NCBI GenBank assembly: GCA_963789885.1
Contig: CAWBNB010000020.1
Span: 1 to 64,000 of the forward strand
Source of the DNA: DATEDA01 sp963789885
GTDB taxonomy: Bacteria; Pseudomonadota; Gammaproteobacteria; Burkholderiales; SG8-39
Direction: 5' to 3'
Length of the DNA stretch: 64,000 bases
The notes beneath the pieces were generated by a model. That model saw nothing but the letters and a program-made list of their open reading frames with translations, made no database searches and was not told the DNA's origin. Position numbers and translations under genes: made by a program. Below, piece after piece: positions 42,643 to 54,400 of the stretch (the first letter of the stretch is position 1; each line of letters opens with the position of its first letter).

Positions 42643-43604
42643 TGGGCGTTCAGGCCTGCTTTCTGGGTGAGCACGGCGTTCAAGGCGATCTCCCCTTCGA
42701 CGCGCGCCTCGAACTCCGTCGGAGACATGGCCATCGGATCGACGCCAAGCGCTGCGAGCCTCTCGCGCATCTTGGGCGCCTGAAGGACGTTGAGCGTTTC
42801 GCGGTTGAGTCTGTTCACGATGTCCGCAGGCGTTCTCGCCGGCAGGAACAGGCCGTACCAGATGGGATAGTCTGCGTCATTGAATCCCGCTTCGCGAAGC
42901 GTCGGGACATCGGGCAGCACGGTCGAGCGGCCCGTCGTGTTCACGGCGAGTGCGCGAAGCTTCCCCTCGCGGATATGCGGCAGCACGAGCGCAACAGGGC
43001 CAAAGAAGAAATCCACGCGCGCGGTGATCACTTCCAGCATGGCTTCCGCGCCGCCCTTGAAGGGCACATGAACCGCTTGAATCCTCGCGCTCTGCACGAA
43101 ACGCTCGGCGCTCAAATGCGTCGCGGAGCCGACGCCGACCGACGAGAAATTCAAAGCACCCGGCCGGGCCTTCGCCGCGGCGACAAGGTCGGCGGCAGAG
43201 TTCCAACCCCTCGCGGGCGAAACGACGAGGACGCTCGGCGAGATGCCGATCGGGACGGCAGCGACGAGATCATTCGCCGTACGGTAGGGCAGAGCTTTGT
43301 AAAGGGCCGGCGCGATGGTGAGCGCGGACCCGTGCGCGAGGATCGTGTATCCGTCGGGTTCCGACTTGGCGACGAACGCGCTGCCGATGGTCCCCCCCGC
43401 GCCGACCCGGTTCTCGACGACGATCGGTTGTCCCAATTGCACCGACAACTGCTCGAGTACGAGACGGTGCACGATATCGGTCGAGCTTCCTGCGCCGACT
43501 GGCACGATGGCGCGCAGCGGCTTCGTCGGCCACGCCTGAGCGTCAGCGTCGAACGCGTGCAGCGCGAGCAAGAAGGTTGCCAAAGCGAACAGACGATGTC
43601 TCAT
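42639..43604 (-). CDS. TctC/Bug-family periplasmic solute-binding protein
   Basis: A 321-residue receptor of the tripartite tricarboxylate transporter family. The ATG at 43604 follows GGGAG and starts a signal peptide (RHRLFALATFLLALHAFDADA). The mature part shows AWPTKPLRAIVPVGAGSSTD, the ligand loop VENRVGAGGTIGSAFVAK, SEPDGYTILAHG, VPFKGGAEAMLEVITARVDF and LPDVPTLREAGF, all typical. TctA/TctB membrane genes are absent, as is common for Bug proteins in Burkholderiales. It is co-transcribed with the methyltransferase gene and divergent from a LysR gene 104 bases away. Confidence 0.9.
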   Translation of the reverse strand: MRHRLFALATFLLALHAFDADAQAWPTKPLRAIVPVGAGSSTDIVHRLVLEQLSVQLGQPIVVENRVGAGGTIGSAFVAKSEPDGYTILAHGSALTIAPALYKALPYRTANDLVAAVPIGISPSVLVVSPARGWNSAADLVAAAKARPGALNFSSVGVGSATHLSAERFVQSARIQAVHVPFKGGAEAMLEVITARVDFFFGPVALVLPHIREGKLRALAVNTTGRSTVLPDVPTLREAGFNDADYPIWYGLFLPARTPADIVNRLNRETLNVLQAPKMRERLAALGVDPMAMSPTEFEARVEGEIALNAVLTQKAGLNAQ

Positions 43605-43707
43605 TAGTATCTCCCGTATCGACGCGCTCATTGTCCAGGCCGCGGGTTTATGCGTCCAATATATACTTATGCTATGAAACCATGCCGGCGCGGCATTAGG
43701 AGCTGGA

Positions 43708-44664
43708 ATGGACTTACGGCATATACGCACGTTCGTGACCGTGGCCGAGCTCGGCACGGTGTCGAAAGCAGCCTTGCGCCTCCATGTGGCGCAGCCGGCG
43801 CTCTCGCGGCAGATCGCCAACCTCGAAGACGAACTCGGCGTTAAGCTTTTCGATCGCGTCGGCCGCCGTCTGCTTCTCACGAGCGATGGCGAGCAACTGC
43901 TGAGCGATGGCCGTGGTCTGTTGAACTATGCGCGCGCGTTGGGCGAGCACGCGCAGGTGCTCCGGCGCGGCGACGTCGGAATCTTGCGCGTAGCCGCCTC
44001 GCCGCACCTCATCGAAGGTGTTTTTCCCGATCTGCTGAGTCGCTACGCGGAGCGCTACCCCAATGTACAGGTGAGGCTCGTCGACGTCGTCGGCCCGGAA
44101 GCGTTCGCGATGCTCGAGCGGGGCGAGATTCACCTCGTGCAAAGCCTCGTTCGCGCGCTCGCGCCGACCGAGCAGCGCTTCGAGCGATTCCCGCTCGCGC
44201 CCATGGAGATGCTGGCCGCATGCCATCCGCGTATGAAGCTCGGCGAGGAAGGTGAAGTGGAGATCGACCGCCTCGCGCCTTATCCATTGCTACAGGCGAC
44301 GACGGAATTTCTCATGCGCAGGCACTTCGATGCGGCATGCCGCATGGCAGGGTTCACGCCCAACTACGTCTTGGAATGCCGCTCGCCTCACGCACTGCTC
44401 GCCATGGCGGAGGCGGGGCACGGCGTGGCCATTATTCCCTCGGCGTTACGCGTTCACCGCTATACGTTGCGACGCATGCGCGTCACCTACCGGGGCGCGC
44501 CGTTGGATGAGCCGTTGGCGATGCTATGGGACAAGCGGCGCCCATTGCCTGCGTACGCGCGGGTGTTTTGCGAGATGGTGGCCAAGCACGTACAGCAGGC
44601 GTTCCCGGTCAAGCGAAAATCCCGACGGGCGTCGTCCAAGGCGAGGGTCGTGACCCGTTTGTGA
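43708..44664 (+). CDS. LysR-family transcriptional regulator
   Basis: A 318-residue LysR regulator: LRHIRTFVTVAELGTVSKAA, LRLHVAQPALSRQIANLEDE and LGVKLFDRVGRRLLLT form the DNA-binding domain, and GILRVAASPHLIEGVFPDLL opens the effector domain. GGAG lies a few bases before the ATG. It is divergent from the TctC-methyltransferase operon and presumably regulates it. The intergenic region contains an AT-rich ATATATACTTATGCTATG stretch suited to a LysR-controlled promoter. The basic C-terminal tail (KRKSRRASSKAR) is slightly unusual. Confidence 0.88.
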   Translation: MDLRHIRTFVTVAELGTVSKAALRLHVAQPALSRQIANLEDELGVKLFDRVGRRLLLTSDGEQLLSDGRGLLNYARALGEHAQVLRRGDVGILRVAASPHLIEGVFPDLLSRYAERYPNVQVRLVDVVGPEAFAMLERGEIHLVQSLVRALAPTEQRFERFPLAPMEMLAACHPRMKLGEEGEVEIDRLAPYPLLQATTEFLMRRHFDAACRMAGFTPNYVLECRSPHALLAMAEAGHGVAIIPSALRVHRYTLRRMRVTYRGAPLDEPLAMLWDKRRPLPAYARVFCEMVAKHVQQAFPVKRKSRRASSKARVVTRL

Positions 44665-44820
44665 CGGTCTGGAAGTACTGGGGGTCGATCTCGGACGGTC
44701 GCCCCAATCACCTTCGATGAGAGCCTGCCGCGTGCGGGTTTTCTTATTCCTGGTCAGCTCCAACCTTGCGCGCCCACCACCCGGACGGGCACGACCACGC
44801 TGGCGCGCGCATCCAACCGC

Positions 44821-45046
44821 GTGGCGCGGCGCGCGGTGACTCTGAAGCGCGCTTACGAATGCCCCGCCGCCGGCGACGGAATGCGGGTGCTGGTCGACCG
44901 GCTGTGGCCGTGCGGCCTCAGCAAGGAACGTCTGGCGGTCGACCTCTGGCTCACGGATGCGGCGCCGCGGCCCGGTCACCCTGGTCTACGGCGCGCGCGA
45001 CGCGGACCGCAACACGGCGGTCGTGCTGCGCGATGTCCTCCACGAG
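44821..45046 (+). pseudogene. DUF488-family protein with an internal deletion
   Basis: The N-terminal half is clear (VTLKRAYECPAAGDGMRVLV, DRLWPCGLSKERLAVDLWLT), then about 50 codons are missing and the sequence resumes in another frame at PVTLVYGARDADRNTAVVLR DVLHEG, the normal DUF488 C-terminus. DUF488 proteins are small and uncharacterised. The deletion and frame change indicate a dead gene. Confidence 0.75.
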
Positions 45047-45194
45047 GGACGGCGCGGACACCTCGCGCTCCGAGGCGTGCCGGGCACGCGCCGGGGGCAG
45101 GTCGGAAACCGGCCGGAGCGAGCGGCCGCGAAAGCATTCCTTCACAATGACCGCCGCCGCCGGGCCGCGGGCCCGCACATCGCGGGAGATCGCA

Positions 45195-46394
45195 GTGTCC
45201 AAGGTCATTGGCGCCAGGAGGACCGGCGGGCGCGGCAACGCCGCCGCGACCGGATTTTCGCTCTGGGTCCTCGGCTTTCGGCCGTTCTTTCTGCTCGCGA
45301 GCGGCTTCGCTGCGGTCTCCATCGCGCTCTGGATCGCGCAGTACGCCGGACTCCTGCCGATCGCGTATCTCCGCGGCGCGGTCTGGCACGCCCACGAGAT
45401 GATCTACGGCTACACCGTTGCGGTGATCGCGGGCTTCCTCTTCACCGCAGTCAGAAACTGGAGCGGCCGTCCAACCCCCACCGGGGGGTGGCTGATCGCC
45501 GTGTGCGCCCTCTGGCTCGCGGGACGACTGCTCGTGCTGTCGCCATACGGGCTCGCCGCAGCGCTGGTGAACGCCGCATTTCCCGTCGCGGTGGCGATCG
45601 GCATCGCGGTGCCGCTCGTGCAGAGCGGCAACAGGCGCAATTACTTCTTCGTCGGTCTGCTGGTGCTCATGGGTGCCGCCGACCTCGCGTTCCACCTTTC
45701 GCAGCTCGGCGTCCTCGGCCTGCCCGCACGGCCGGGGTTGCAGGCAGGACTGGACGTCATCCTGTTTGTAATGGCGGTGATGGGCGGCCGGGTGATCCCG
45801 ATGTTCACCAACAATGGCGTCCCCGGCGCCAACGCCCGGCGCAATCCGACCATCGAGAAGCTCGCCCTCGGGAGCATCCTCGTCCTGCTGGTCGCCGACG
45901 TGCTGCCGGTGCCCGCGCCCGCGCTGGCGCTCATCGCGCTCGTCTGCGCCGTGGCCCACGGTATCCGTCTTGCGCTGTGGGATTCGCTGAAGACGCTCCG
46001 GACGCCCCTCGTTTGGATCCTGCATGCCGCCTACGCGTGGATCGTCATCCACCTCGCCCTGCGCGCGGTCGCGGCGCTGGGGTGGATCGCCGAGCCGCTC
46101 GCCATCCACGCATTGACCATCGGCGCGATCGGCGGACTCACGCTCGGGATGATGACCCGGACGGCGCGCGGCCATTCCGCCCGTCCGCTCGTGGCCGATG
46201 GTGCGGAAGTCGCTTGCTACGCGCTGGTCTTGCTAGCAGCGGCCGTGCGGGTGCTGGGGCCGGTCGTGGCGCCGACCGCGTACCTAGCGAGCGTCGTCGC
46301 CTCGGGCGTGCTCTGGTCGGCGGCGTTCGCGCTGTACTTCTTCCGCTACTGGCCGATCCTCACCCGTCCGCGGCTCGACGGCAAGCCGGGCTGA
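45195..46394 (+). CDS. nnrS: NnrS-family membrane protein
   Basis: A 399-residue integral membrane protein with about 12 hydrophobic helices. Family marks include GFRPFFLLASGFAAVSIALW near the N-terminus, WHAHEMIYGYTVAVIAGFLF (conserved His residues), VMGGRVIPMFTNNGV, and GAIGGLTLGMMTRTARGHS. NnrS proteins are haem- and copper-containing proteins linked to nitric oxide metabolism and protection from nitrosative stress. The GTG at 45195 is chosen for GGGAG six bases upstream; an ATG at 45147 is possible. A DUF488 remnant precedes it. No denitrification genes are visible in the window. Confidence 0.88.
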   Translation: MSKVIGARRTGGRGNAAATGFSLWVLGFRPFFLLASGFAAVSIALWIAQYAGLLPIAYLRGAVWHAHEMIYGYTVAVIAGFLFTAVRNWSGRPTPTGGWLIAVCALWLAGRLLVLSPYGLAAALVNAAFPVAVAIGIAVPLVQSGNRRNYFFVGLLVLMGAADLAFHLSQLGVLGLPARPGLQAGLDVILFVMAVMGGRVIPMFTNNGVPGANARRNPTIEKLALGSILVLLVADVLPVPAPALALIALVCAVAHGIRLALWDSLKTLRTPLVWILHAAYAWIVIHLALRAVAALGWIAEPLAIHALTIGAIGGLTLGMMTRTARGHSARPLVADGAEVACYALVLLAAAVRVLGPVVAPTAYLASVVASGVLWSAAFALYFFRYWPILTRPRLDGKPG

Positions 46395-46657
46395 TCCCTC
46401 GCTTGCCGGGGGAAACGCTCAGCGCACTCGCGCGGGAGGCTACATGTCAGCCGCTTGTCCGGCGCCACGTCGTAAGGCGCTCCGATAGAGCGCAAGGACT
46501 GCGCCAGACGGCGAGCCCCTCAAACGAGACGATGCTCCGCGTCAACTATGCTTTCCGCTCCCATCACCTCGCCGTAACTGATACCCAGCGATGAGCGTTG
46601 CCTCATCACACCTGCTACCGCTCCGCTCGCACGCTCTGTGTCCCTGGAGATGCCGGC

Positions 46658-47089
46658 TCAGCGACGCACCCGGGCGGTGGCAGCGACGCAGAGGTCATTC
46701 CACACCTGCTGATCGACGATCTTCCCATCGCGGATAAGAAAGCGGTCGATATAGCGCACGCCCTCGAAGGGGGCCCCGTCCAGCCATTCGCCCCACAGCG
46801 TGCCGTAGTTGTAGACAACGATGCCGTCAGCCGCCTCGTACTCATCGAAGCGCTCGAACGCCTTCTTGACCCAGAGGTAGGTTGATGCCGCTCGTTGCGG
46901 CACTTGCAGACAGTCGGTCATCACCACCCCGCCCGGAAACACCATACGGCAGCCGGGGGCGAGAAAGGCGTTGGCGTCGCCGTAGCGGCGCTGCGCGAAT
47001 AGGGTGAGGAAATCCCAGACGATCCGTCCACCCTCGCCGAGGGAGTCTCGCGCAACCAGGTGATTGACGGGTTGGTCCTGCATTTTCAT
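46658..47089 (-). CDS. NTF2-like (SnoaL-type) protein
   Basis: A 143-residue protein with the nuclear-transport-factor-2 fold: IVWDFLTLFAQRRYGDANAF and LAPGCRMVFPGGV give the helical half of the cone, and YNYGTLWGEWLDGAPFEGVR plus YIDRFLIRDGKIVDQQVWND the curved sheet. The ATG at 47089 has GGGAG at good spacing; the frame is open to 47134. Such proteins are isomerases, hydrolases or ligand-binding proteins; the substrate is unknown. It is convergent with the NnrS gene. Confidence 0.82.
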   Translation of the reverse strand: MKMQDQPVNHLVARDSLGEGGRIVWDFLTLFAQRRYGDANAFLAPGCRMVFPGGVVMTDCLQVPQRAASTYLWVKKAFERFDEYEAADGIVVYNYGTLWGEWLDGAPFEGVRYIDRFLIRDGKIVDQQVWNDLCVAATARVRR

Positions 47090-47403
47090 GGTGCACTCCC
47101 TTGCGTCATGGCAAAAGAAATCGTCGAGCGACAATTCTTAATGCGAGATTTCAGCATTCTCGTCGAGGGCTTGCACGGCGACAAGGTGAGAGCCGCGGGC
47201 ATCTTGAGGGCGGTGGAATAAGTGCCTACACGTGAAGGGTGAACGGATCGCAAACGCGCCGGGAATATGCACGTCCTGGGGGCCGTGCAGCCGCTAGTCT
47301 ATGAGCAGACCGACCGCGTTGATCGCGTGTGCCGTGTCGCTATCGAGCAACATGCGCAATGTGAATCGGATCTCGTCCTTATTTGCCCTTTAGGAGAACT
47401 GCT

Positions 47404-47559
47404 ATGCAAGCACTGACGATCAAGGACCTGGCTCGGAACGATGAGTTGACTGTCGAAGAAATGAAGACCATCAAGGGCGGTTTTTTCGCGTTTCACACGA
47501 CCGCCGACGCGATTGACGCTGTGGCCAAAGCGCTGGCCACTATGGCACAAAAGCAGTAA
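47404..47559 (+). CDS. Small double-glycine leader peptide (bacteriocin/RiPP-like)
   Basis: A 51-residue peptide with TAGGAG a few bases before the ATG. Its first half, MQALTIKDLARNDELTVEE followed by MKTIKGG, looks like a class II double-glycine leader: acidic helix, Leu/Ile at the usual positions, Lys-Gly-Gly before the cut. The remaining 25 or so residues (FFAFHTTADAIDAVAKALAT and MAQKQ) form a short amphipathic helix without Cys. A strong hairpin follows the stop. No peptidase-containing ABC exporter or modification enzyme lies nearby. Confidence 0.72.
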   Translation: MQALTIKDLARNDELTVEEMKTIKGGFFAFHTTADAIDAVAKALATMAQKQ

Positions 47560-47568
47560 GTGAAAGGG

Positions 47569-47590
47569 CCGGAGTCCTAACGGACTCCGG
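47569..47590 (+). terminator. Hairpin after the double-glycine peptide gene
   Basis: CCGGAGTCC, loop TAAC, GGACTCCGG: a perfect 9-bp stem 9 bases after the stop codon. The following T content is low (TTC), so termination efficiency is uncertain, but the position supports a single-gene transcript. Confidence 0.6.
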
Positions 47591-48460
47591 TTCATGAGCG
47601 ACCGCTTTTCGGTCGGGTGGGTGTTGGTTTTCGGAACGGCATGGCCGACAACTTAGGGTCGGATTCAGGCCGATACGCGTATCAATACCTTGCACCCTTG
47701 ATAGACGCGAATCTCAAGTGAAGCGTAAAGAATGCTGACAGCCTATCGGGCAACTCGATGGAAGTCGTCCGTCCCGAGCGAATATGCGCCGGTTGCGGCG
47801 CTCGCCTCAGCATTGTCCGCCTTCCGGAGAACGGTTTTCTCCGAAGGATGCCGCCGGCGCGCCGTTGCCCTCGTGCCGCTCCGAACTGCCGTCGCCCGCT
47901 CAGGGTGACGCCATTCGCCATCACTTACTCCTCGCTTACTTCACGGCCGCGCGTATTCACGAATCACCGTGAACCGCGCACGGTACCGACGAAGATTCTG
48001 CGCTCGGTCTTCCTCTGCACGCGCACGTCCTAAGAAGCACATGCGACGCATGCAGGCTTTCGCTTCGGGACGGTGCCAGCGTGTTGCGTCGATTTCGCGT
48101 CAGCACCGATCGTTAAACATTGTCAAATCGCGACTTACGGAAACCCCGCGCGACTAGCATGTGACGCGAAGTTCTTCGGGCGCCCTCGAATCGAAAGCGG
48201 CTGCGGCAAGCCGCCGAGATCCGCCAGCGGTGCGCGCCGCGGCCGCGCCTCCTTTAGAGAGGTCGGCGCGGCGACGAACAGAAGAAGTCGCGGCCGCAGT
48301 TCTCGCGTGACGTTCGCACAACGTCACAGAGGGGGATGCACGAAGGGTATTGGGATCACCGGCCCGATCGGTCGGGGTCGAGCACTGCGCTCTCCGTTGT
48401 CGCAGTGCGCGGCGCGTTCGAGCCCACGAGGGCTGCACAATGCTGTTGGGGGAGAGGCCC
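47591..48460. other. Long intergenic region before the giant gene
   Basis: About 870 bases with no credible protein, tRNA or repeat. Base composition is mixed and more AT-rich than in the coding regions around 48050-48150. It presumably holds the promoter of the giant surface-protein gene; I could not pick a confident -35/-10 pair. Confidence 0.45.
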
Positions 48461-51400
48461 ATGTCGCGGATTTTTGCTTCGCACTCCGCTCAAGTTCGTC
48501 CGGCCCGCGGTCCCGCTCCTCCCTTCCGGCGAAAGCCGATCTTCGAAGCACTCGAGCAGCGATTGCTGCTCTCTGCGGATCCTGTTCCATTCGTCGCCGA
48601 GCAGCTCTTTCAGCAGGCGCAGGCCGTTGTCGCCGCGGAGTTGCTCGACCCCTCCCTGCCGCAGCTGATCGGTCTGTCCGGCGGCGAGCGTGACACGCTG
48701 GTCGGGGCGAACACGGGCAACCTGTGGCAGATCGTCGGCCCGAACGAGGTCGTGCTGAACGGCGTGAGCTATTCGGCCGTCGCCAATCTGGTGGGCGCCA
48801 CGGACCGTCTCGATACATTCGAGTTCTTCGTGGGCGGCAGCCTGAGCGGGGCGATCAGCGGAGGACCGGGCGGCGGCGACGTCGTCGACTACTCGCAGCG
48901 GCCCGACAGCATCGTCGTGGATCTCGCGGAAGGAACCGCGACCGGCACGGCCGGCGTCGCCGGCATCGAACACTTCGTCGGCGGGGCAGGAGAGGATGTT
49001 CTCCGCGGGCCCGATGCGGACAACACGTGGAACGTCACGGGTGCAAATGCGGGCGACGTCGCGGGCGTGTCCTTCGACGGCTTCGAGAACCTCAACGGAG
49101 CGGTAGACAACGAGGACACGTTCGTGTTCGCTCCGGCGGGCGGCCTGACCGGCGTGGTGGACGGCGGCGCCGGCGGCTTCGACAGCCTCGTGATGATGGG
49201 CGGTACGTACCGGGTCATCGTTTACACGGCGACCGGCCCGCAGTCGGGCGTCATCGACGCCGACGGCAGCTTGATCCGGTACGACGGGCTCGAGCCCGTC
49301 TCGAATAGCGGCACGGCCACGGACATCGTTTTCAATCTCACGGCGAACGCGGACGAAGCCGTCCTCGAGGACGCGGGGGGCAACTCGTCCCGGCTGCGCA
49401 GCGTGAACGGCACGTTCGAGTCCACCACGTTCACCAACCCGAGCGGGTCCGTCACCATCAACCTCGGGAGCGGGGCCGACCGCTTCACGATCGACGCTCT
49501 CGACGACACCTTATTCACCGGGTCGGTGATCCTGGACGCAGGCGATGCCGACGACGACATCACGCTCGCGGTGCGAACCACCGGCGTGAGCTACACGCTG
49601 GATGGGGGCGCGGGTACGCACGATGCCATCCACTTCGACGCCACCGGCGCCGTGACGATCAGCGACACTGATCTCGACGGCATTACGCTCGGCGGCATCG
49701 AACGCGCATTCCTCTCCGGCACGTCCATCACAACGCCCGTCGCTTTCAGCGGCCAGGTGTTCTTCTACGAGAACGGCACCACCTGGCAAGAGGAAGGCCC
49801 TAATCCTTACACGAGCGATCTCACCGGCGCGAACCGGCTTTGGGATCCGGTGGCCGGTGCGGTCCAGGCGATCGTGGTCGACCCGACGGACCGCTTCACG
49901 ACGTATATCGCGACAGGCAACGGCGGGGTGTGGCGGAACACCGGCGGCACGGAGGTGTTCTTCGCGACCAACGAGTCCATCCTCACGGCGGACGACAAGC
50001 TCAGGCTCGACGACTTCGCGAAGTTCCTGGAGGCCCATCCGGCCTACACGGTCGAGATCGGCGGACACACCGATTCCAGCGGCCTCGCCGGGGACAACCA
50101 GGCGCTCTCCGTGGACCGGGCGACCTCGGTGTTCAACTACCTCGTGAACACGCGCCACATCGACGCCGGCCGGCTTCGCACCGTGGGCTTCGGCGAGACG
50201 CGACCGGTGGCCGAGAACGACGCCAACGGCGTGCAGGCACTGAACCGCCGCGTCGAGCTGCTCGTCGACAACTGGGAGCCGCTCACCGACGACTTCCCGT
50301 CGCTTTCGGTCGCTTCGCTCGCCATGAGCCCGCTCGACAACAAGGTGCTCTACGCGGGCCTCGGACAGGTGAGCAGCTCGCGCACCGGCGGCATCCAGAA
50401 CGGACTCCTCTTCTCGAACGACGGGGGCGACACGTGGCGAATCCTCGGGCGCTTCGAGTTCAACGGGCTCGCGATCACCAAGGTGCTGCCGACGTCGATC
50501 ACCACCGCGTCCGGCGATCAAGTCGTCCTCGTGTCCACGTTCGACGTGGATCGCGACGGCGACGGCAACCTCGATGACGAGGGCGGGCTGTTCCGACTCG
50601 AGGTCAAGCCCGACGGCACCGCCACCTCGATCCAGAAGATCTCGAACCCGACGGCGACCGCCGGGCTGCCCAGCGGCCATTACACGGACGTGGCGATGGA
50701 TCCGGGCGGAAACGGCCGTCCGGTCCGGCTCTACACGGCCTCGCCTTCCACGGGCGTCTTCCGCTCGGAGGACGGTGGCGTGCAATGGCAACTCCTGGCG
50801 AACGGGTTCGCCCTCAATTCGGACAGCGACAATGACGGGTCCGACGACCTGCTGCAGGGTACCCAGCGGATCAAGCTCGCGGTCGATCCTCTCGCGGGCG
50901 TCGTTTGGGCGGGCGTGATCGGACCGACGACGAACGGGCTGTTCAACGCCGCGGGCACCGGGCTCGGGCTGGTCGGCCTGATGAAGCTGAGCGCGGCGAA
51001 CGTCGGTCTGGTCGACCCGGTGTGGCAGTCGATCCCGGTGCCCACATCGCAAGACGGCCCCGGACTTGCCACGACACTCGGCCTGCACGCGAGCGGGCAG
51101 GGCGACCTCCACTTCTCGATCGCGACCGACCCCACCGACGGCAACATCGTCTACGCGGGCGGCGACACGCAGACCTTCATCAAGCCGAACGAGAACGGCG
51201 CCGGCCTGCAGGCGTTCGCGGGGCGCATCTTCCGACTCAACCCGGCGGACAGCTCGTGGACCCAGATCGTCGGCACCACCGCCGGTGGGACCGCGCCGCA
51301 CGCGGATTCGCGCTTCATCACCTTCGCGAACGACTTCACGCTCATCGAAGCCGACGACGGCGGGATCTACCGGCTGCAGAACCCGCGCGCGGAGGCCGAT

Positions 51401-54400
51401 CAGGGCACCACCGAGTGGGCATCGCTTAATCGCGGCATCCGCATCAACGAAAGCACGCACGTCGCGTTCGATCCCCTGAACGGGACGTTGATGGCGGGCA
51501 CGCAGGACAACGGGTCCGCCCACCAGGCTGGAATCGTCGACGGGATCGACAACGACAACGACGGCGTGGTCGACGAGACGGACGAGCGGTTCTTCTGGAG
51601 CGGCATGACCGCCGGGGACGGCAACAGCCAGATCGCGATTCCGATTGACGTCGACGGCGTGCCCGGTGCAGACCGCGTGCTGCGGTACTCGCTCTCGAAC
51701 AACCTGCGTTTCCTGGACGTCTACGAGTTCGACGCGAACGGCCAGCAGATCGACGCGAACGGGAACCCGAGCGCTACGAGGACGCGCATACAGTTCGCGA
51801 GCCCGGGCGGCGGGGCGTTCATCAGCGGGCTCAACAACGAGGACCAGGCGTTCACCCAGTTCACGCAGATCCCGATGGTCGTCAACCGGTTCAATCCGCT
51901 CCGGGTGGCGATCGGACTGCACGGAATCTACGAAAGCGTCAACACGAACGTCACGCCGGGACCGAACCGCGTGCTGCCGCTGGACCGGGTGCAGCTCGTC
52001 GACCCGAACGGCCCCGGCGTGGCCGTCGGGTTCGCCAACGCCGTCACCGCGCTCGTGTATGGCGGCGCTATCGGCAACACGCAGTTCCAGGACCTCATCG
52101 TCGCGGCGCGCGCCAGCACGCTCGTCATCCGGCAGACGGCCGGGGGCGCGGTCACCCAGCGGGTGGTGGACGGTGCGGGCACGATCACGGGGGTCGCGGT
52201 CGATCCGAACGACTGGCGCAAGGTGTACGTCACGGCGGGCCGGGAAGTCTTCCGCATCGACGACGTCACCGATGCCGGCAAGGCGTGGGTCAACATCACG
52301 GGCAACTCGCGCTCGCTCTTCCAGACCAATCTGCGGACCATCGAGTATGTCCGCAACCAGGGTGGGCAGGACGTCCTCCTGGTTGGCGGGACCGGCGGCG
52401 TCACGCGACTGTTCGACCCCGGCACGGCGGGCGGCAACGCCGTCTGGGCGCGCCTCGGCGAAAACCTGCCGAGCGCACTCGTTTCCGAGCTCAAGTACAT
52501 CGACGCTGCGGACGCCGACCAGGGGAAAATCTCCAGCGGCGACCTGCTGATCGCAGGCACGATGGGCCGCGGCGTGTGGACCGTCGGCGGCGACATCCTG
52601 AGCCTGGCCCAGCCGACGACGCTGCGCATCTTCGGCTCGAACAGCGCGTCGGCCGGCGACGACCTTTCCCTCTCCATCGACGACGCGAATCCGCTGCTGC
52701 TCGACGTGTCCGACGTCGCGCAGGGGGTCAGCGTCTACTCCACGCGCTTCGCGGCGATATCGAAGGTCGAGATCGACACGCGGGCGGGGGACGACAGCAT
52801 CACCGTCGACCACAGCCACGGCGGAGTGGCGGTACCGGGTGGCATCGTCTACCGCGGCGGCGCAGGCACGAACGATCTGACGCTCACGGGCGGCCCGGTC
52901 GGGACGATCACCACCGATACGAGCGACCCGCTGTTCACGACGACCAGGCTCGTCGACACGCGGGGCCGGCCCGAGCTCGTCTCGTTCGAGAAGACCACGG
53001 TCACCGCCGACACATCGGCTATCCCCGGTCCCCTCGATCAACCTTTCGACACCGTCTCCGGTGCTCTCGAGCAGCTCGTGAGCCTGCTCACCTTCGTGAA
53101 GGATCTCGGGAAAGACCTTCCGTTCTTCGGAAACACGCTTGGACGCGCCTTGAACGGCGTGGATGTCGAGCCGGGCTCGCCGGTCGGCGGCGAGGGCGGC
53201 GAGGCGGCCGGCGAAGAAGCGGAGGGCGGAGAGGGGCCGGTCGAATCCCAGGCCGAACAGGTGGTGGACGAGTCGAGCCAGGCGGTCGACCTCCTGCGCC
53301 GTTTCATTGAGACCGGTCACGGCGCGTTCAGCCTCGACAGCATCGCGAGCTTCACGACGCTCGATCAGTTGCGGCTGGCGCTCCTCGGTCTCGACGAGTC
53401 GGGCAGCGGGACAGTCACGATTCCGGTGCAGGGGGCGACCGTGAACGACCCCTTCGAGTTCAAGCTCACCGGCATCAAGAAGTCCCTGACCGGCCGCGCC
53501 AACGTCGAGCTGAACGTGCTCGGGGGCGCGATCGACCTCAGCGGTCTGGTCGACGTCACGGCCGACGTCACGCTGAATCTCGTCTTCGGCGTCGATGCGA
53601 GCCACGGCTTCTACATCAAGGCGAGCGGCTCGGCGAACGACATCGTCGTCGACAACATCCGCGTGAACGCCGTCGAAGGCGACGAGGTCGAGGCGGAGGG
53701 CAAGTTCGGCTTCCTCGGCGTCGAGATGTCCGCGGCGTCGCTCGCGATGGATCCGTTGGTCAAGTTCACGATCGACCTGGACGACACGGGGACCCTGGGA
53801 GCCGACGGGTACATCACGCTTTCCGAGCTCACCGCGAATGGGTCGCAATACGTCAAGACCACGCTGACCGGTAACCCCGCGCAGCCGGACGTCACGCTCA
53901 CCGGCACGTTCAAGGTCCAGGCCTTCGTTCCGGGCGAGGCTGCGCCGTTCTCGCTCGTCGACGCCCGCGCCACGTTCAAGTGGGCCGACATCAACGCCGC
54001 GAACCTGAACAGTTCGCCGAACCTGACCGTGGAAGCGACCGTAGGGTCGCCGGCGGGCGACGCGCTGCTCAGCTTCCTCAAAGTGAACGGCCAGCAGGTG
54101 TTCGATCAGCTGAAGGTAATCCGCGACAAGCTGGACACCCTGGCCAACGCCGCCGATTTCGTCGATTTCTCGATCCTCAAGAGCGCGCTCGACAACATCC
54201 TCAAGGTCGTCGACGACTTCAATCAGGCACTGGTGGACCCGCTGGGGACGCTGTACGGCGGTGCGGCCACGATCCCGACGGTGCAGGATCTCGTCACGCG
54301 GATCGCGCAGATCCTCGGGGTCGATGCCGACGAGCTCGGCCTCGCGTACGATCAGGCGACAGGCGAGCTGACTTACCACCTCGATCTCACGCGTCAGCTG

